A stretch of DNA of 64,000 nt from Tretioscincus oriximinensis (lineage: Eukaryota; Chordata; Lepidosauria; Squamata; Gymnophthalmidae): the NCBI GenBank assembly GCA_022410635.1, contig JAJVDF010000209.1, forward strand, positions 858,427 to 922,426, given 5' to 3'. Each line of letters opens with the position of its first letter. Positions within the stretch are counted from its first letter, which is position 1. Below are positions 1 to 10,689 of this stretch, one piece after another. The translations under genes and the position numbers were made by a program. The notes beneath the pieces are model-generated. The model saw nothing but the letters and a program-made list of their open reading frames with translations, was not told the origin of the DNA and did not search any database.

Positions 1-37
<37 letters not shown>
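1..37. repeat. (TTA)n microsatellite
   Basis: Uninterrupted TTA triplets run from the window edge to about base 37, so the full length is unknown. It may be the tail of a retroposon lying outside the window. Confidence 0.95.
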
Positions 38-53
38 ACAAGCAGCATTAACA

Positions 54-540
54 GAGATCCTGATCTCCAGGCAGGAGCCCCCAAAAGAAGGTGGAGGGCT
101 GGCTGGGCTTAGGAAACGATTTCTTGTGACACGCAGCTGGCTCCACCATGTTGCTTCGGCTGTGCCCTCCTTCCAGTCAGCTCTCCGCCTGATTTTGGGG
201 GCTGCTGTCTGGAGATCGGTGAAATGAAGGGGAACATTGACAGACATCCTGTCAACCTCCCCACCTCCTCGTCGCCTCAGCTGAACCATTTGACAGCGAC
301 TACGTCCTGCTCGCTTCGTAGAGCCGATCTCCAGGCAGCAGCCCCCGAAAGCAGGCAGAGGGCAGCCTGGGCTTAGTAAAAGGCGGGCAAATTTCCCCGC
401 TGAAGCAAGGAGGCAGCGCTTCCTCCTGTCATCTCTCCCCTCCTGTCTCTCGCACTAATAATGTTCACACGGAAGAGGAAGGGGGTGGCTACGAGATGAC
501 GGAGGTTGGCTGCGAGATTTCAGAGGTTCTCCACAATGAT
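54..540. repeat. GC-rich block with direct and inverted internal repeats, unclassified
   Basis: This block is richer in G+C and CpG than the DNA around it. A ~50-bp segment at 62-112 recurs in direct orientation at 326-376; both begin gatctccaggcag and end gggcttag. Part of it recurs inverted at about 184-218, where gggggctgctgtctggagat mirrors the start of the second copy. Such internal symmetry suits the end of a mobile element or a decayed foldback. No open frame resembles a known protein. A CpG-island promoter is an alternative, but no gene follows it. Confidence 0.5.
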
Positions 541-959
541 GCCTGACTAGCCCATTTATTCTGGACTGCTGAAACACGCTACCCACATGTGCCCTGACCT
601 TCCTTATGTCGCTACAACTGTGTGAACACAGACTTAGCCATAAGTTAGATGTTCAAGTAAAGGAGAAAAATTGAGTTATTAGATCCCACTCCAGTCCCAT
701 TTGTGAATATGTAGAGGGCAAGAAACAGGGCCATAGCTTCAGCATTTGATCGTTGCTGACAACTGACATGGCAATCCATGTTGTTCTTAACACTTTGTGA
801 TTCCATGGAAATTCCTGGCCAGTAATTCTGACTATATTTTGCATGGTGCTTGACCTTATTTTATGCGGGTTTCTATTTTTCTTTGCCTAATGTTACCATG
901 AATAAAATTGCTCTAAAGCTTTTGTGTCCTCAAAGCAAAAACTGGAAATGTAGGCATTT
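541..959. other. No recognised feature
   Basis: Ordinary AT-leaning sequence. A 63-codon minus-strand frame (653-844) has no recognisable motif and looks like chance. Confidence 0.6.
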
Positions 960-1345
960 TCATCAGTGGCCTGTCAAATAGCTTGGTGGATTCTCCCATA
1001 CCAACCTGCCCATGCCTTAATGTCTGCAGGAGAGACCCTCCTGGTTGTACCACCCCTTTCAACAGCTAATGGAGTGGGAACCCAGGGTAGGACCTTCTCG
1101 GTGGTTGCCCCCAGTCTTTGGTATAATCTCCCCCTCGTCTGTCATGATCGTTGTATGGTTTTAGAAGATCCTTGAAGACACACCTCTTTCACCTGGCCTT
1201 TGGCTGAAGAGAATATTCATTTTTGTCTCCACTTTTAGATATACTGTTTTTAATTTGTTAATTTTTGTTGGTATTTTACTGTTTGCCACCCTGAGACCTT
1301 CAGGTATGGGGTGAGGTATAAATATAAATAAATAAATAAATAAAA
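960..1345 (+). mobile_element. L2-clade LINE, 5'-truncated 3' end
   Basis: This is the last part of an L2-type LINE. It matches, base for base over long stretches, the 3' end of the longer copy at 15.3-16.3 kb: the shared segments include ctcctggttgtaccacccct, ccccagtctttg and the ggtatggggtg-ataaat terminus. It ends in a short (AAAT)n tail at about 1320-1345. The first ~70 codons are the decayed C-terminus of the reverse transcriptase protein; the rest is 3' untranslated sequence. Confidence 0.8.
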
Positions 1346-2065
1346 TTATCAGAAATCTGACGGCTGTATGATTAAGTCTAACTACCTACTCATTGGTTCC
1401 TTGCCCTCTATATAGGCCCNTGTGGCATTATATATAGACATAGTGCTACAAAGGGCAGCAGCCTGGATGTAGCCTCAACTAATGAAGAGAATCTGGAAAT
1501 CCTGCCTTCTTTGTTGTTGATGAAAGTGCAAAGACTCATACCTCAGCAAATCCTGCTTCATAGTTGGTTTAAGTTAATAGTGGACGCCTAGGCAAGGGTA
1601 GTTAAGATGTTGAAATTTTGTAGGCAAGGAAGGAAACAACCCGAAGGAAACAATCCTCTCTGCCTTCTTTGAGCTTGAGCAGAATAAAGCCATCTCCATC
1701 ATACCAGCCTGCATAATAATATAATTATGTAGCCACCTGCAATTTTAGGTCCACCAGGGATTCCCCTGGCCCTTGCCAAACCTCTGAATTATTATTATTT
1801 AAATCTCCTGCTTAGGAGTCTGAAAAAGTCAGGGGAAGCATAGTATACTTAAGTTTGGGTTGGGCCATGCAACAGCATCATCACATGGTCCAGTTCCTTC
1901 TATCTTCAAAAATGCCACTGGGGCAACCAGGAGAAACATCAGAGGAGGTATTTGCTCCCTCTAGATGTTCCCAGAGTCTGAAATAGCATTTTGCACATCT
2001 ACATAATCTTTCCTACATCCCTTTGTTATTCATAATTTCTATATTTATAGTTTTTGGGACTGATT
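1346..2065. other. No recognised feature
   Basis: Nothing identifiable apart from single N bases and short A/T runs. Confidence 0.5.
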
Positions 2066-2173
2066 TTAAAAAAATCCAGCATCTGAAGCATAGACTTGTC
2101 TATGAAAGCTTGNGCCACCCACTTTTCTCTAGTTAGTCTCAAAGTGCTACTAGCTCCTTTGTTAAAAAAATCC
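2066..2173 (+). mobile_element. Short hammerhead-family retroposon, 5'-truncated copy with 12-bp target duplication
   Basis: An 84-bp insert (2078-2161) is flanked by perfect 12-bp direct repeats ttaaaaaaatcc (2066-2077 and 2162-2173). It carries only the 3' half of the family seen at 23.4, 24.5 and 49.7 kb: a decayed hammerhead-like segment (ctgaag, a hairpin atagac/gtctat, gaaagctt), then gttagtctcaaagtgct and the 3' terminus ctagctcctttg. Losing the 5' end while keeping the 3' end and a long target duplication is the signature of target-primed reverse transcription. This copy has also lost part of the CTGAAGA core, so it is not expected to be an active ribozyme. Confidence 0.75.
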
Positions 2174-2504
2174 TGTTTATGATGCATGTACTGTGCTCAA
2201 GGAGTCCAGATAACATCTGAATTTGAGATGTAACTGGGACAGAAATATAAAGATGGAAGGCACTTTTGCCTATTGTTCCAAGCCCTGAATGTAATGTAAT
2301 CTTTACTCTCTGCTAACTTTCATGGTTGCTTCAACTGCTTGGAAATAACTAGCTTAGCTGCAATTATTGTGAACCAGTGATTGAACAAAATCAGGAAACA
2401 ATTGCTGCCTCTGTCCAGTAATCAGGGCTTCCCAGAGGCAGCTGCAGGGCTGGTGTGAGAAACAGAAAGGTGGACTGGATTTTTTGTTGTGGTTTTTGCA
2501 GACA

Positions 2505-2770
2505 ACAAGAAGAATCTGGTTTTTATGCCCTGCCCTTCTCAGCCGAAGGGACTCAGAGTGACTTATAAGGTTAATTTTTGCCTAACGTTTTACATCTATC
2601 TTCTCCACCGCAGTGTGGTGGTACTCATTAATCTACTTGAAATGTAGATTGCAAATCAACTTTCTTTCGAACAGCTGAGTTGGCTGAAGCTGAGGTCAGT
2701 AAGAGGGTGCTCACTCCCCTCCATGGCTGATGCAGGGTTTTGAGAATGGATCTCTTGATTGAGAGTCCAT
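2505..2770 (-). mobile_element. Old tRNA-derived SINE, antisense
   Basis: Read on the minus strand this is a diverged relative of the SINEs at 7.8, 35.9, 46.1 and 58.7 kb. Shared landmarks in the same order are the gtgctcact segment, the agctgagttgg segment, a gcagtgtggtggt segment and the aagggactca-gagtgacttataag 3' region. The tRNA-like head is poorly preserved. It is older than the other copies. Confidence 0.6.
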
Positions 2771-3061
2771 CCCTTCAGTAAGATGAGTAAGATTCTGTTA
2801 TCATGCATGTGGTGGTCTCCAGACTGGACAGGACAGAAGTTGGCAATGATTCCTACCCTCTTGTATTTTTATCAGGATTCTGTTTTCCCTATATAAGGAC
2901 ATAAAGTTGGCTGTGGATGGTATGGTTTGGTGTACTTTTTATTGTAATGGTTCATTTGCTTGAACTCCATTTCCCCTGAAGAAATCTTCAACTCAAATAA
3001 GGTTTGGACAGTGAAGAAGGTCCACTTTAAGGGATTAAAGTAGCAGACTATATAAAAATCT
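2771..3061. other. No recognised feature
   Basis: Ordinary AT-leaning sequence with no recognisable repeat or frame. Confidence 0.5.
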
Positions 3062-3560
3062 TCAGCAGTTCAGGCCCAAAAAACAGCAGCATGGAATAGG
3101 AGTTCCCTTTGTGTTTTCTGCTATCTCCAACCCCTTTTTGAAAGTCTGCACACACTGCTGTGAGCGCCAATGGGAGCAAAGACTGAACAGCTGGAAGTCT
3201 GGTCCTTGGGGATATCCTGGGTTGATGGCATCAGGAGATCTCCTGCCTTTTCTCTCCACTTTTTTCTTGTGATGGCTGATTGCAGCTTGGATTCTCTCAC
3301 GGCCAGATGAGCCAATGAGCTGTTCGCAGATTTCTGTACAAGAGAAATGGAAAAAAAGATGGGTGGGGAAAACAGGAGATCTGCTTAGATCTCTGCTGCC
3401 CTGGACCCCAGCCTTTGGAGGTTCTTCTATCTTGCCCAGAAGACTCCCAAGGATCGGACCTCCAGCTGTTCAGTTCATGCTTCCNTTGGAAAATTGTTGC
3501 CAAAGTGCACTTAATGCAAACTCTNCTCAGAAAATGCATTGCTGTGCAGACTGAGCATGG
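3062..3560. repeat. Large imperfect inverted repeat (foldback)
   Basis: The right half (about 3320-3500) resembles the reverse complement of the left half (about 3130-3275). The best block is cagctgttcagt with ccaagga on one side and ttgg on the other, found as cccaaggatcggacctccag at about 3448 and, in reverse complement, as cccaaggaccagacttccag around 3190-3215. The centre is near 3300-3320. Overlapping open frames on both strands of 65-131 codons are by-products of this symmetry. An old foldback DNA element is the simplest reading; terminal motifs are not clear. Confidence 0.55.
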
Positions 3561-4348
3561 GCAGTGCATTTTCTACTTGGATTATATGGAAAGCACATGT
3601 GGCCAGCTCGGGTCCAAACATCTTTGGGTCCTATTTTTTCCCCTTGTGAGAATTTGGCCTTTGAGACTCAAAACATGTACAGAATGCCATAATAGACAGA
3701 TTTGCCCAAGCCCAAGTGATTTTTGTGATTTATTGGTCCACTGGACCTCTGACAAAAGCTGGTCTTGCGAAATGGTTACTATACCTCTGTTATATCGCTG
3801 GGTATCTTAGAGGAAGATGAAAGAAGGGAAGGGAAAATAACTAGTGATCTTGCTCCGACATGAAGGAGTTTTTGAGCAGCACCTTTCTAGATTCCCCAGC
3901 CTTTCCTGTAAAAGAATTGCAAAATATTTTGTGACAGTGCCATCCAAAGGAATTGTTCCAAAGGATGTTGGTCTGATGCCAGCCTCCTTAAATTCTGGGT
4001 GCTAGAGGAAAGCAGTTTCTATTATTTCAGTTGCATTACACTAGACTCTACTGTTTTTAATGGAATTTTACTGCTCTCTGACCTTCTATTGTTACTGTTT
4101 CCTGTAATCTGACTGCAGGTTGCTTTTGCTTTTTATGCTCTTGTTTTGTTTCTGCAACGTGCCATGGGAATCTTCTTGTAAAAATGAATGGCAGGATAAA
4201 AGATTTTTTTTCCTGAAGACTACAATTCTGTGTAACTTATCAGAATAAAACCCCTATTAAATTAAATGGAGTTTGCGCTCAGATAAGATTAGGTAGGATT
4301 TCAGCAACTATTGTTGATGTGGAGCATAGCTACAAGCTCCCTCTACTT
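3561..4348. other. No recognised feature
   Basis: Nothing certain. The stretch at about 4040-4215 (tttttaatggaattttactg to ggcaggataaaagat) has the look of an old LINE 3' end, but I cannot place it. Confidence 0.4.
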
Positions 4349-4361
4349 TTTATTTATATAT

Positions 4362-4392
<31 letters not shown>

Positions 4393-4567
4393 TTTGTATT
4401 TATATCCTGCCTTATACCCGAAGGTCTCAGGGTGGTCTACCATAGGGTGGTGTACATAGCTTTTGTTGCTTTCTCCACAACAGACATCCTGTGGAATAGG
4501 TGGGGCTGAAAGAGTTCAAAGAACTGTGACTGGCCCAAGGTTACCCAGCTGGCTTCATGGAGGAAGC
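4349..4567 (-). mobile_element. tRNA-SINE 3' part with L2-like tail, antisense
   Basis: Plus-strand (TTTA)n at about 4349-4395 is the reverse of an AAAT tail. Next come the L2-type terminus (cttatacccgaaggtctcag) and the SINE body ttgttgctttctccacaaca, gaactgtgactggcccaagg and agctggcttcatggagg. The body matches the SINEs at 12.4 and 14.9 kb. The copy stops before the tRNA head, so it is 5'-truncated. The L2-type tail is longer than in the sister copies, which suggests tail exchange or a nested insertion. Confidence 0.7.
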
Positions 4568-5025
4568 CTTCCATGAGATAAGTAAATATGCCTTTCATCT
4601 TACTTTTGTTGTTGGCAGAATTGAAATCTTAAAAAATATGTTTATGCAGTGGGCATCTTCAAGGCAAGTTAAATGTGTTATCTATAATTTCTAGAGCTAA
4701 AATGGACCTTCCAGTGTTGGTAGAATTGGAGCCATAAACCACTTTACCATCTGTGGCTGATGGTATACAACTTAGGGCCCTCTGCATTCATTGTTAATTC
4801 TAATTAGTTGTCCATCTTTTGTCCTATGTGCACAAAAACGATAAGGGATCTTGTTTTGGAATAAGGAGCAGTATGGAAAAGTCCCTATGTTTCTGGATCC
4901 AAACGATGGACTTTTAAGACTAAACTAACATTTATGGCTGTCAAAGGATGTAACATCAACAACCTTTATTTACTCATGTTTGCATGTTATCCTATGAAAA
5001 CAATCAAGATTCAGTAAAGAAAAAA
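4568..5025. other. No recognised feature
   Basis: AT-leaning sequence with no recognisable element. Confidence 0.5.
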
Positions 5026-5365
5026 TATTAACAGAATTGAATAATTCAAAAAATTAAGAAAAAAAGACATCTGAAAAATAGATGTTCCAAACACTGCCAA
5101 ATGAAAATTTAATACTCTAGATCACTAAATATTCATGAGAACAGAAAAAAAATGGAAGAACTGTTGGAAAATAAAGAAATACACATATTTAGATGGGGTT
5201 CCATATGAGAAAACTTATTAACAGAATTGAGTAATACAAAAAAATATATAAGAAAAAATACACCTGAAAAGAGATGTTCCAAACACTGCTGAATAAAAAT
5301 GTTATAATCTAGATCGCTAAATATTCATGCGAACAGAAAAAGAATGAAAGAACTGTTGGGAAGTT
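5026..5365. repeat. Imperfect tandem duplication, 190-bp period
   Basis: The segment beginning acagaattga at 5031 recurs at 5221, 190 bases later, and stays similar for about 140 bases. Shared landmarks are agatgttccaaacactgc, tctagatc-ctaaatattcatg and gaagaactgttgg or its variant. The copies differ at scattered sites, so the duplication is not recent. The A-rich content gives no coding frame. Confidence 0.85.
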
Positions 5366-7085
5366 CTCACCCATTTGTAGGGATCCAGCAGTGGTAGCAT
5401 TAGAAAGGTCTAATATTACACTTTTTCCTCCTAGTCCAGTTATGCTGATTCAACAGTGCATTTTCCCTGCTGAATTTATTAAAATCCGCCAGGTAATCTC
5501 AAACCTCAAAGACTTAAAATTGAGATCCCTTTGTATTCATCTAGAGAAATCCAGAAGCATGGCAATGATTGTGTCATGGAGATCCTGGTATAATCTCTAC
5601 CATAAACACAAACATGGTACATCGTATGTGCAAGTCACTAGAGATTGGTGGGGAAAATAGTAGTGCTGTATCTAAATATCCCTTGCTTATTCTGTTACAT
5701 TTCTGGATATTCCAGAGAAAACCCTTGCTTGGATTGCTTTATTCTGGCATATCCATGCATTATTCCGGATATCTTAGTAGGATAAGTGAGGTCTGGGTGC
5801 AGTTATAAGACAGCTGAATGGAAGTGCTACTGGAAGTTACAATAGATGAATTTAATAGTTGATAAGACACTTTGGTTGCACTTTTGTATAAATNCATGTG
5901 AAAATTGGATATAGTAGACTAGTTATACATTAATCAAACCTGAATTTAAGCATGCATGGGGTAACCCAGTTTGAAATCAATCTGTGAGCTACTTGATGTT
6001 GTGGGTGGGCAGCTCCCGCCCAGCAGTTGTACTCGCAGATGCTGTTGGTTCAGTTTCCTAATTGTGGGTTCTGCTTTATGATTCTGGACAAAGCTTCTGT
6101 GTAGCAGCAGCAGCTGAAGTGGTTTTATTGCGCTGAATTGCCTGCATAAATCTGAAAGTATTTTTAAAAATTCAAGATTTGTCACATTCAAAACATCCAT
6201 TTCAGAAGGGGGTGGGCGAAACAATAATAATAAATCCGATGTTCAAATTGAAAGATCCAAGGGAGCATGGATCAAAAGCCTGGAAGAAGTCTCTCTCTTT
6301 TTCTAAGTAGAAAAGTCTTGATAAACATGCTGTTTTTAAGAGAAACATGGATATAAAATAGTTGTTTGTACTCCAGAGTAGACAAACATAGATAGTGAAA
6401 AACTATTTTTGCATAGAGTTAAATAGGACTTCCCAGCTGCCACAGGACAAACGTTGTTATTATGATAATTTTATACTCACATGCCTTAACATGATTGATA
6501 TTACCAGTGTTCCANAGCAAGGAGGAGAGACAGATAATTTCTTTAGGAGTGTTTCTAATTACTCCTACACAGAACTGAACATCCCTGCGAGTTGTGTTTG
6601 GATATTGTTGTTGATTACGGCTGCTTTTAGACACAACAATTACTTGGAGCAATGATCAAAATCAGGTTCACAAATGGTCTGTAATTTATAGTAAAACTAG
6701 TCTAGCAGTTTATCAGTGGACATTTAGGTAGTAAGTGGCCTCTTGTGATGATAAGAGTGCCATATAGGTCATGAGATGGAATTCAGAGCTGTGGGTTCAC
6801 TGGGGTTGTCCTGTGATTACACATGTTTCTGGGTTTTTTCTTCCATTATCTGCTGTAGGGGTGGAAGCACATAAAGTTTCCACAGCTTCCAGAGAAATGA
6901 GAGCTGCTGTAAATAGGCCAATGCTTTGGAACCTGTGTCTGGGTGACTGAAATAGCAAGGTCTTTCCTTGTTCCTCCTTGTTATTCCAGCAATAGAAGAG
7001 CATAGGTATAGCTGCCTGATATCAGAATTACTGTGTCCTCCCTGGCCAGTTAAACTACCTCCTGAGACAAAGTGCTCTATTACTT
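5366..7085. other. No recognised feature
   Basis: Unique-looking sequence. Several 60-115-codon frames exist (for example 6817-7161 minus), but overlapping frames of similar length lie on both strands and none shows a known motif. Confidence 0.5.
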
Positions 7086-7267
7086 TAGGCCCTCTCCAGA
7101 TGAATATTTTTAGGGCAATGAGCATTCTTTTTCCCACTGTAGTACAAGGGAGGTCAAGCAATTATCTGCTTGCCTGCTGGTTCTAGGTGGTGCTCATACT
7201 GCTCTCATCACTCTGTAGTCTATGGTACTACGATAATCCTAAAACTACCACATCTGGATGGGGCCTG
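7086..7267. mobile_element. Miniature inverted-repeat element
   Basis: The left end aggccctctccagatg (7087-7102) is mirrored at the right end by catctggatggggcct (7251-7266). The similarity runs about 28 bases inward, to tttttaggg and cctaaaac. The internal sequence has no coding capacity. A clear target duplication is not visible, so the superfamily is not assigned. Confidence 0.55.
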
Positions 7268-7593
7268 ACTTTGTGAACCAAAGATCTAATCACTTCATAG
7301 CAAAATACAACTTTCCCTGGATTCTTAACTGCATGCCAAGGACTTCCAATATAATTTCAGTCAGACCTTATTTCTTGTAGGTGGAATGAGTTTTGACTCT
7401 ACGTTCAGAGCCTCTTTGGAGCCTAGAGATAGCCAAATTTCAGCTGGAGTAATGACTGGATGGAGATGTGGCTGGTCATATGCATGCTTTCAAACAATGT
7501 TCAATCCTGAAGAATTGACGCCCTCACCCCCCAAACAATACCTCCATGTTTTGAAACACATAATTTTTTTCCTGTTTAGTTTTGTCCTTTAGG

Positions 7594-7790
7594 ATTGAAG
7601 AAGAAGAAAAATAAAAATAAAAATAAAAATAAAAATAAAAATAAAAATAAAAATAAAAAAGAAAAAGAAAAAGAAAAAGAAAAAGAAAAAGAAAAAGAAA
7701 AAGAAAAAGAAAAAGAAGAAAAAGAAGAAGAAGAAGAAGAAGAAGAAGAAGAAGAAGAAGAAGAAGAAGAAGAAGAAGAAGAAGAAGAAG
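7594..7790. repeat. Compound microsatellite (AAATAA)n-(GAAAAA)n-(GAA)n
   Basis: About 190 bases pass from AAATAA units (to ~7658) through GAAAAA units (to ~7713) to GAA units (to 7790). It abuts the 3' end of the antisense SINE that follows, and sister SINEs end in short (CTT)n or (GAA)n tails, so this is an expanded SINE tail. The Lys/Glu open frame across it is not a gene. Confidence 0.95.
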
Positions 7791-8043
7791 AACCGGGTTC
7801 TTATACCACGCTTTTATCTTTCAAATGAACTCAAAGCAGCTTACAAGGGTTTTGCCTGAAGGCTTATACTCTATCTTCCCCACCAGGCTGTTGTGGTTCC
7901 CATGTATCTACTTGCAGTCAGTTGCTATTTCTTGCAATTCTTGCTTTTGAATAGCTGGGTTGTCTAGAGCTACAAGCTAGTGGAAGGTGCTCACCCCTTC
8001 CTATATCCGACACAGGACCTCGAAACCCAATCTCCCAGGTGCT
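7791..8043 (-). mobile_element. tRNA-derived SINE, antisense
   Basis: Read on the minus strand, the order is a tRNA-like head (B-box region near tttcgaggtcc), a spacer with aggggtgagcacctt, the segment tagctctagacaacccagct, the core gaattgcaagaaatagcaact, and the 3' region ccttgtaagctgctttgagt ending at the repeat tail. Head, body and tail match the copies at 35.9, 46.1 and 58.7 kb. Transcription would have been by RNA polymerase III from the A and B boxes. Confidence 0.8.
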
Positions 8044-8470
8044 GAGGCCCAGGAGTGTGGGTGGAAATCATCTATATTTTTGATCTGCAGAATCCTGGCT
8101 TCACCTCCTAGCTGTTGAATGTCATTTAGCCTCCCAGGAGATTTCTAAAAAGTTCATATGGGTGAATTCAGTCTTAACTTTGATGATCTTTAACTATTGC
8201 TTTCATTTAGGTGTACAAATACATAATACTCCCAAAAATTACTTCAAAAAATGAAAGCATACAGAGGTCAGAATTAAAATATTTCAGATAACTTATAACC
8301 ATGGANAGAAAAGGGTATTGATAATTCTGTCAACTTCTTTGTTATAGTACTAATGAAATATTGAATCATGTTGTGCTTAGTTTTGTATTAATATTTTTGA
8401 TTTAGTTCTTCATCAAGAATACACCTATGAAATTATAGTGAGAGTTTCAAAATTATTTGGAACCTTATCC

Positions 8471-9111
8471 AATCACCATCCTAGGGCTGATTTGGGTCCG
8501 TAACGTGAATCGGGCGTAGTTCCTTGCAATTCACATTAACAGCACTCTGACTACAGAACTCTCTGGCTCCCCCTCTGTTGAGCTGCAGCTTAATCCACCC
8601 TCTTANTGTCTACCCCAGCTTATCGCATGAGCTCAGGAAACACACTTCTCCCTCGAGGAGATCCCTGCCTTACTGGCACCTTTCTCCTCCTCTGTGGGGA
8701 TTGCTGCCTTACGATGAGATGCTGCTGGGGGTCAGCAATAATAGGGAGCCCTGCCAACCCAAAGGAGAAAAAGAGGAAGAGGCAGTTGGCCAGGCTTTGG
8801 TGCCGGCAGATGAGGTGAACGGCAGCAGGAAGGGTGTGCGGACATTTAAAACACAACAAACAGAAGATTGAACATGGAGGCTGGATCCACACCCATTTCA
8901 TATTCCAGCAATCATTTTCACTCCCCGTTTTAAGGCGTAGTGTGTTTGCAGTCCATGTATCCCATTTTCATTTTTCAATATATTTTTATCTATCTTAATT
9001 CGATAAATGGATAGTAAATCAGTTGAACTTAGATTGCAAATCGGTTCCAATTTGAACCGAATCGAAGGCAGTGATCACCCTGCATTTAATTCAGCTTTAA
9101 TGTTAACTGAA
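8471..9111. other. Unclassified GC-richer segment
   Basis: Base composition rises between about 8480 and 8900, with CpG sites, then falls. Frames of 63-97 codons overlap on both strands and none is recognisable. It may be an old mobile element, but no terminal repeats or target duplications stand out. Confidence 0.35.
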
Positions 9112-9161
9112 TGAGTCCTTCAGGTATAGGGTGGTATAGAAATGTAAATAAATAAAATAAA
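9112..9161 (+). mobile_element. L2-type 3' tail fragment
   Basis: About 50 bases, gtccttcaggtatagggtgg followed by tatagaaatgtaaataaata, match the extreme 3' end of the L2 copies at 1.3 and 16.3 kb. It is a severely 5'-truncated insertion or the tail of a SINE that borrowed this end. Confidence 0.7.
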
Positions 9162-10689
9162 TGGGTGGTGATTAATTTGATCAAGCCCAGGAAAACTCAA
9201 AACACTTCAGCACATCCTTAATAAAAGAGAAACACTTTTGTTCTAGTTACTTTATAAGATGTTTTATCTATCTGATCACTTTTGATGATTTCAAATTAAA
9301 AACACTAACCTACCAATTAACAAAGAAATGTGTTAACATGCATACTTTCCTTGCTCAAGGAACGTATAACATCAGCTATTACTGCAGTTTGTTTTTGACT
9401 ACTTTGCCAAATTTCCAAGTGAAGAAACTTCATGACGCGTGTTCCCCTGAGGAGGGTCAGCTGAAACATAAGTTCCTGATTGTAGAACATATAATAGTAT
9501 CCTTGTATTTCTCAAGGTTGTGAGACTGCCAGAGTGAGTCTCCCGGCGTTATTATGACCTATTTAATCTTAATGTTACACANCCGATATAGCAATGAACT
9601 TTAGAACACAACAAAACAACTATCATCTTGTGTCTATAGAATTGCACATTTAAGAGTTATTAAAAATTCCCTCTTCATGCCTTTTCTCAAGATGTTTAAC
9701 ATATTACTATTATCTAACTTTCCCAGGTCTACTGTGTGCAAAAAATGAATACTGTTTGATTACANAACGCTTCACAACTGCAAATCTGTTCTTAGCTCCT
9801 AAATCTTTATTCAGCCATTCAAATCTGTTCCAAGTAAACAATTCTGCCTGCACTCCTGTTGACTACCACAAAGGGAACCAAAGAAGACATCCTGTAAATA
9901 CTTTTGAGCTGCTGTGAGGAAAAACTGTGTTTAAAGATTTATCATTTGAAGCACCACATTTTGTGAAATCCTGTTTTATGCATATGATAGGAAATTGCTG
10001 ACCAGCTGAAGTCTACACAACACAAGGCAGCTGCAGAAGAGATTAGTTTCTTCCAGGCAACTTGGCAATGTCAGAGTGAATTTAATTTTGTCCGTGGCCA
10101 AGAAAGTAAGGTTCTTTTTGAGCCCTTCTTTGCCTGATGAAATGATTTGTTTGCAATAATCAGGAGGGATGAGAGTTCACACAAGGCAAACTACGGAAGT
10201 CAGCTTTCTTGAGGACAAANGTGGAAATTAAGCCATTATGGCAAACCTGCTTATATAAGATTTTTAATAAGACCAACGGAACATAGTAAATGGATTCAAG
10301 AGTGGGAAGCATTAATAAATTTTTGGCTCGTTAGAACATATTTTTCAAACTGTGAAGTAGATTTTTCTGGAATATGGCAAATGCATTTTAAAACTGTATA
10401 TATATATTTCATAATATAAATTGTATATATTAATAACTGTATTAATAACTGCAGTCACTTTAGCACAAACCAACTTAATAAGAAAAGTGAAGGTATTAGG
10501 AACTGGTGTTTTAAAGGAAATATTTCCTTCAAAACTAAAGAAAGAAATTTGAATTCTTATACAACTGAGCTGTATGCTTTATACATTCTCCATTGCTGGC
10601 CATGGCCTATCAGCCTGCCAAACCCAAACAATTTTAACAATTTAAAAAGTTGTTAAATCAAACCTGACATAAACTTCATTAACATCAAT
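9162..10689. other. Mostly unrecognised; possible hammerhead-like relic at 9447-9466
   Basis: AT-rich sequence. At 9447-9453 CTGAGGA is followed nine bases later by GAAA (9463-9466), with an ACGCGT motif just upstream. This recalls the CTGANGA...GAAA spacing of hammerhead-bearing repeats, but stem II is weak. The segment at 10390-10452 is an AT-rich run with attaataactg repeated in tandem. Confidence 0.35.

Noticed and set aside
3297..3810. Overlapping frames of 79-131 codons on both strands
   Set aside because: They lie in an inverted repeat and include ambiguous bases; no known domain.
7595..7828. Lys/Asn/Glu-rich open frame
   Set aside because: It is the translation of a microsatellite that forms a SINE tail.
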